A stretch of 64,000 bases of DNA from Medicago truncatula (Eukaryota; Streptophyta; Magnoliopsida; Fabales; Fabaceae): assembly GCF_003473485.1 (NCBI RefSeq), contig NC_053046.1, forward strand, positions 2,366,001 to 2,430,000, in the 5' to 3' direction. The position numbers and the translations under genes were made by a program. The notes beneath the pieces are model-generated. The model made no database searches and had not been told where the DNA came from. It saw only the letters and a program-made list of their open reading frames with translations. Of this stretch, positions 62,439-64,000 are shown in pieces (position 1 is the first letter of the stretch; each line of letters begins with the position of its first letter).

Positions 62439-64000
62439 CTCTTATATTATATATGCAATGATTAAAGTTGAAACTCTAAATTCTTCACATATTCATCTTA
62501 AAAGGTGAATTTTTAATCAATAAACTATTTCATTAAAAAATAAAAACTGAATTTGAAGCAATTCAAATAAGCTATCGATCATCAAATTCAAAGTTGGTTT
62601 ATTTCTTCATATTAAAAGTTCCTGGTTAAAATAATAATTAAAAGTGAATTTTATAAAAGTTGCATAATATTTGTATTAGCAAAATATGTTTTTGTTACAA
62701 AATAATGATGTGGCAACTTAAAAGCAATTTAATTTAATAAAATTGTATTTGATGGTACAACATTCTAGGAGATAGTCTTAAAAAGACGTAAACAAAGTAA
62801 AATTATTTGGATACACACAACAATAAAGGGATTTTAAAGATAAATCAATTAGTTATATCATTCAAGATCATTAAACCATTTTTTAAAAGAAACATTTGTA
62901 TGTGTGTGCCGAAATTTTTAAAATTTGGTGTCTCTAAGTAATTACTAATCACGCTTTGATTCCCATGGTAAATGGATCGTGATAATCAAAAATTCGTCTA
63001 GAAGGTAAGGAAATTTTGATAATGAACACATAAGAATTAAACTCAAATTCTTCCATACAAATTGTAATTTAAAGCTTATTAATCGCTTAAACTTAATTGT
63101 TTTGTTTGTAAAAGCCATTTATTAGTGTTTAGAGAATCAAGTTAGAGTTTCCTTCGTCATCGTAGATGCTCTTAAAAAAAATAAGGGTCTTGCTAACAAG
63201 TGTCATAAGGACATTGCTTAAAGAATCCACAAAAAGAATATACTCCCAAACAAATATAAGAGTTTTGCTAACAAGTATCATAATAATTGTTTTAATAAAT
63301 ATAAATTTGATAATTTGCTATCTCTTTTCTCTTTCTCTCTTGTGAGCCGTCATCAAAACCCTAGTTTAATTTCCTTCATCCATCAAAGATAGGTGATTTA
63401 GGGTCAATTTTTGACCCAAAATCACCCTTCTAACTTGTTTTTCTTTTTCCCTTTTATTGAAATAAGTGATTTTCATATATATTTCATTTTTTATTTTGTG
63501 ATTTTGTCGTCTTCATGCGACGTTGGTTTGTTCGTTGTCTTTGTGCGACATTGTTTGTCTTTTTTGTTACTTTCAGGTATTTGTTCGGTTCAGATTGTCA
63601 GATCAGCTTCGATCCAGTGCAGATTCAATCAACGACTTTAACTTCATCCACGTTGCAGATCCGAAGACATGATTATTCCGAAGACATAAATATAGTCATA
63701 TATGTGTAGGCATTTATACTTTGTCGTTTTATGCTATTAACATGGATGTTGTGAGTCTGTTCACAAATTCATCCTTTTTATTTTTAGTGAATTTGCATTA
63801 CATCGATATACTCTATCAATTTGAATGAATGAATATAATTTATTTTTGTCAAAAAAAAAAACAACGAATTGATATCCTCTCTCTCTAACAAACTATTTTT
63901 TACACACTCGATCTCTCTCGCATAACAAACAATTTTTTCCATTAAAACTGTTCTTCTAATTTGCGCTTAAATTTTTCAACGATGTTACTATAAAAAGGGA
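62439..64000. other. intergenic DNA, no gene recognised
   Basis: About 63180-63300 has two copies of a CTTGCTAACAAGTGTCATAA-like module, a motif often seen at MITE ends. Two overlapping frames at 63411-63709 (76 and 64 codons) could be a short exon or noise, and no domain is recognised. The last 150 bases are TC-rich. Confidence 0.4.

Overview
The window is nuclear DNA of a flowering plant, most likely a legume close to Medicago. The reasons are AT-rich intergenic DNA, GT-AG introns, plant-specific gene families, legume-type SINE, MITE and LINE ends, and a stray piece of the chloroplast gene rbcL. The species is an inference, since no marker gene settles it. Genes are sparse. Only four look intact: a cytokinin-response-factor-type ERF transcription factor (8766-9695, -), an atypical LRR receptor kinase (32794-35100, -), a glucose-6-phosphate 1-epimerase (36633-38697, -) and a hydroxyproline O-galactosyltransferase of family GT31 (50345-57582, -). 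All four lie on the minus strand. I rebuilt their exons from splice sites and unbroken reading frame. They are ordinary single-copy-style plant genes, and nothing links them in one pathway.

Layout. 1-8.7 kb: intergenic DNA with a CA/TA microsatellite, a 100-bp tandem repeat, a 146-bp hairpin MITE with a perfect 9-bp target duplication, and an 824-bp element with long inverted repeats. 8.7-10.1 kb: the ERF gene and its CT-rich leader. 10.9-26 kb: a repeat-rich desert with a SINE, a Helitron 3' end, a complete non-autonomous CACTA element (17337-20635), a 303-bp MITE, a Tourist-like MITE nested in another MITE, and a gene-tail fragment with an in-frame stop. 26-32 kb: a decayed ketoacyl-ACP synthase III (KAS III) gene between two roughly 1-kb direct repeats, with a LINE piece in its first intron. 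32.8-38.7 kb: the receptor kinase and the epimerase. 39-50 kb: an RTE LINE tail, a SINE, a 500-bp MITE, then two loci of one Helitron family. In the first, the Helitron 5' region is duplicated with an rbcL fragment between the copies. The second is a bounded 2.56-kb Helitron (46943-49501) carrying about 13 tandem copies of its own 5' terminus. 50.3-57.6 kb: the galactosyltransferase, with a hAT-type element and a small MITE inside introns. 57.6-64 kb: SINEs, a hAT-like MITE and another nested MITE pair.

The most unusual signal is the Helitron family at 44.4-49.5 kb, where both copies show tandem multiplication of the 5' end. No new enzyme or defence system was found. The interest here lies in transposon structure, organelle DNA transfer and gene decay.
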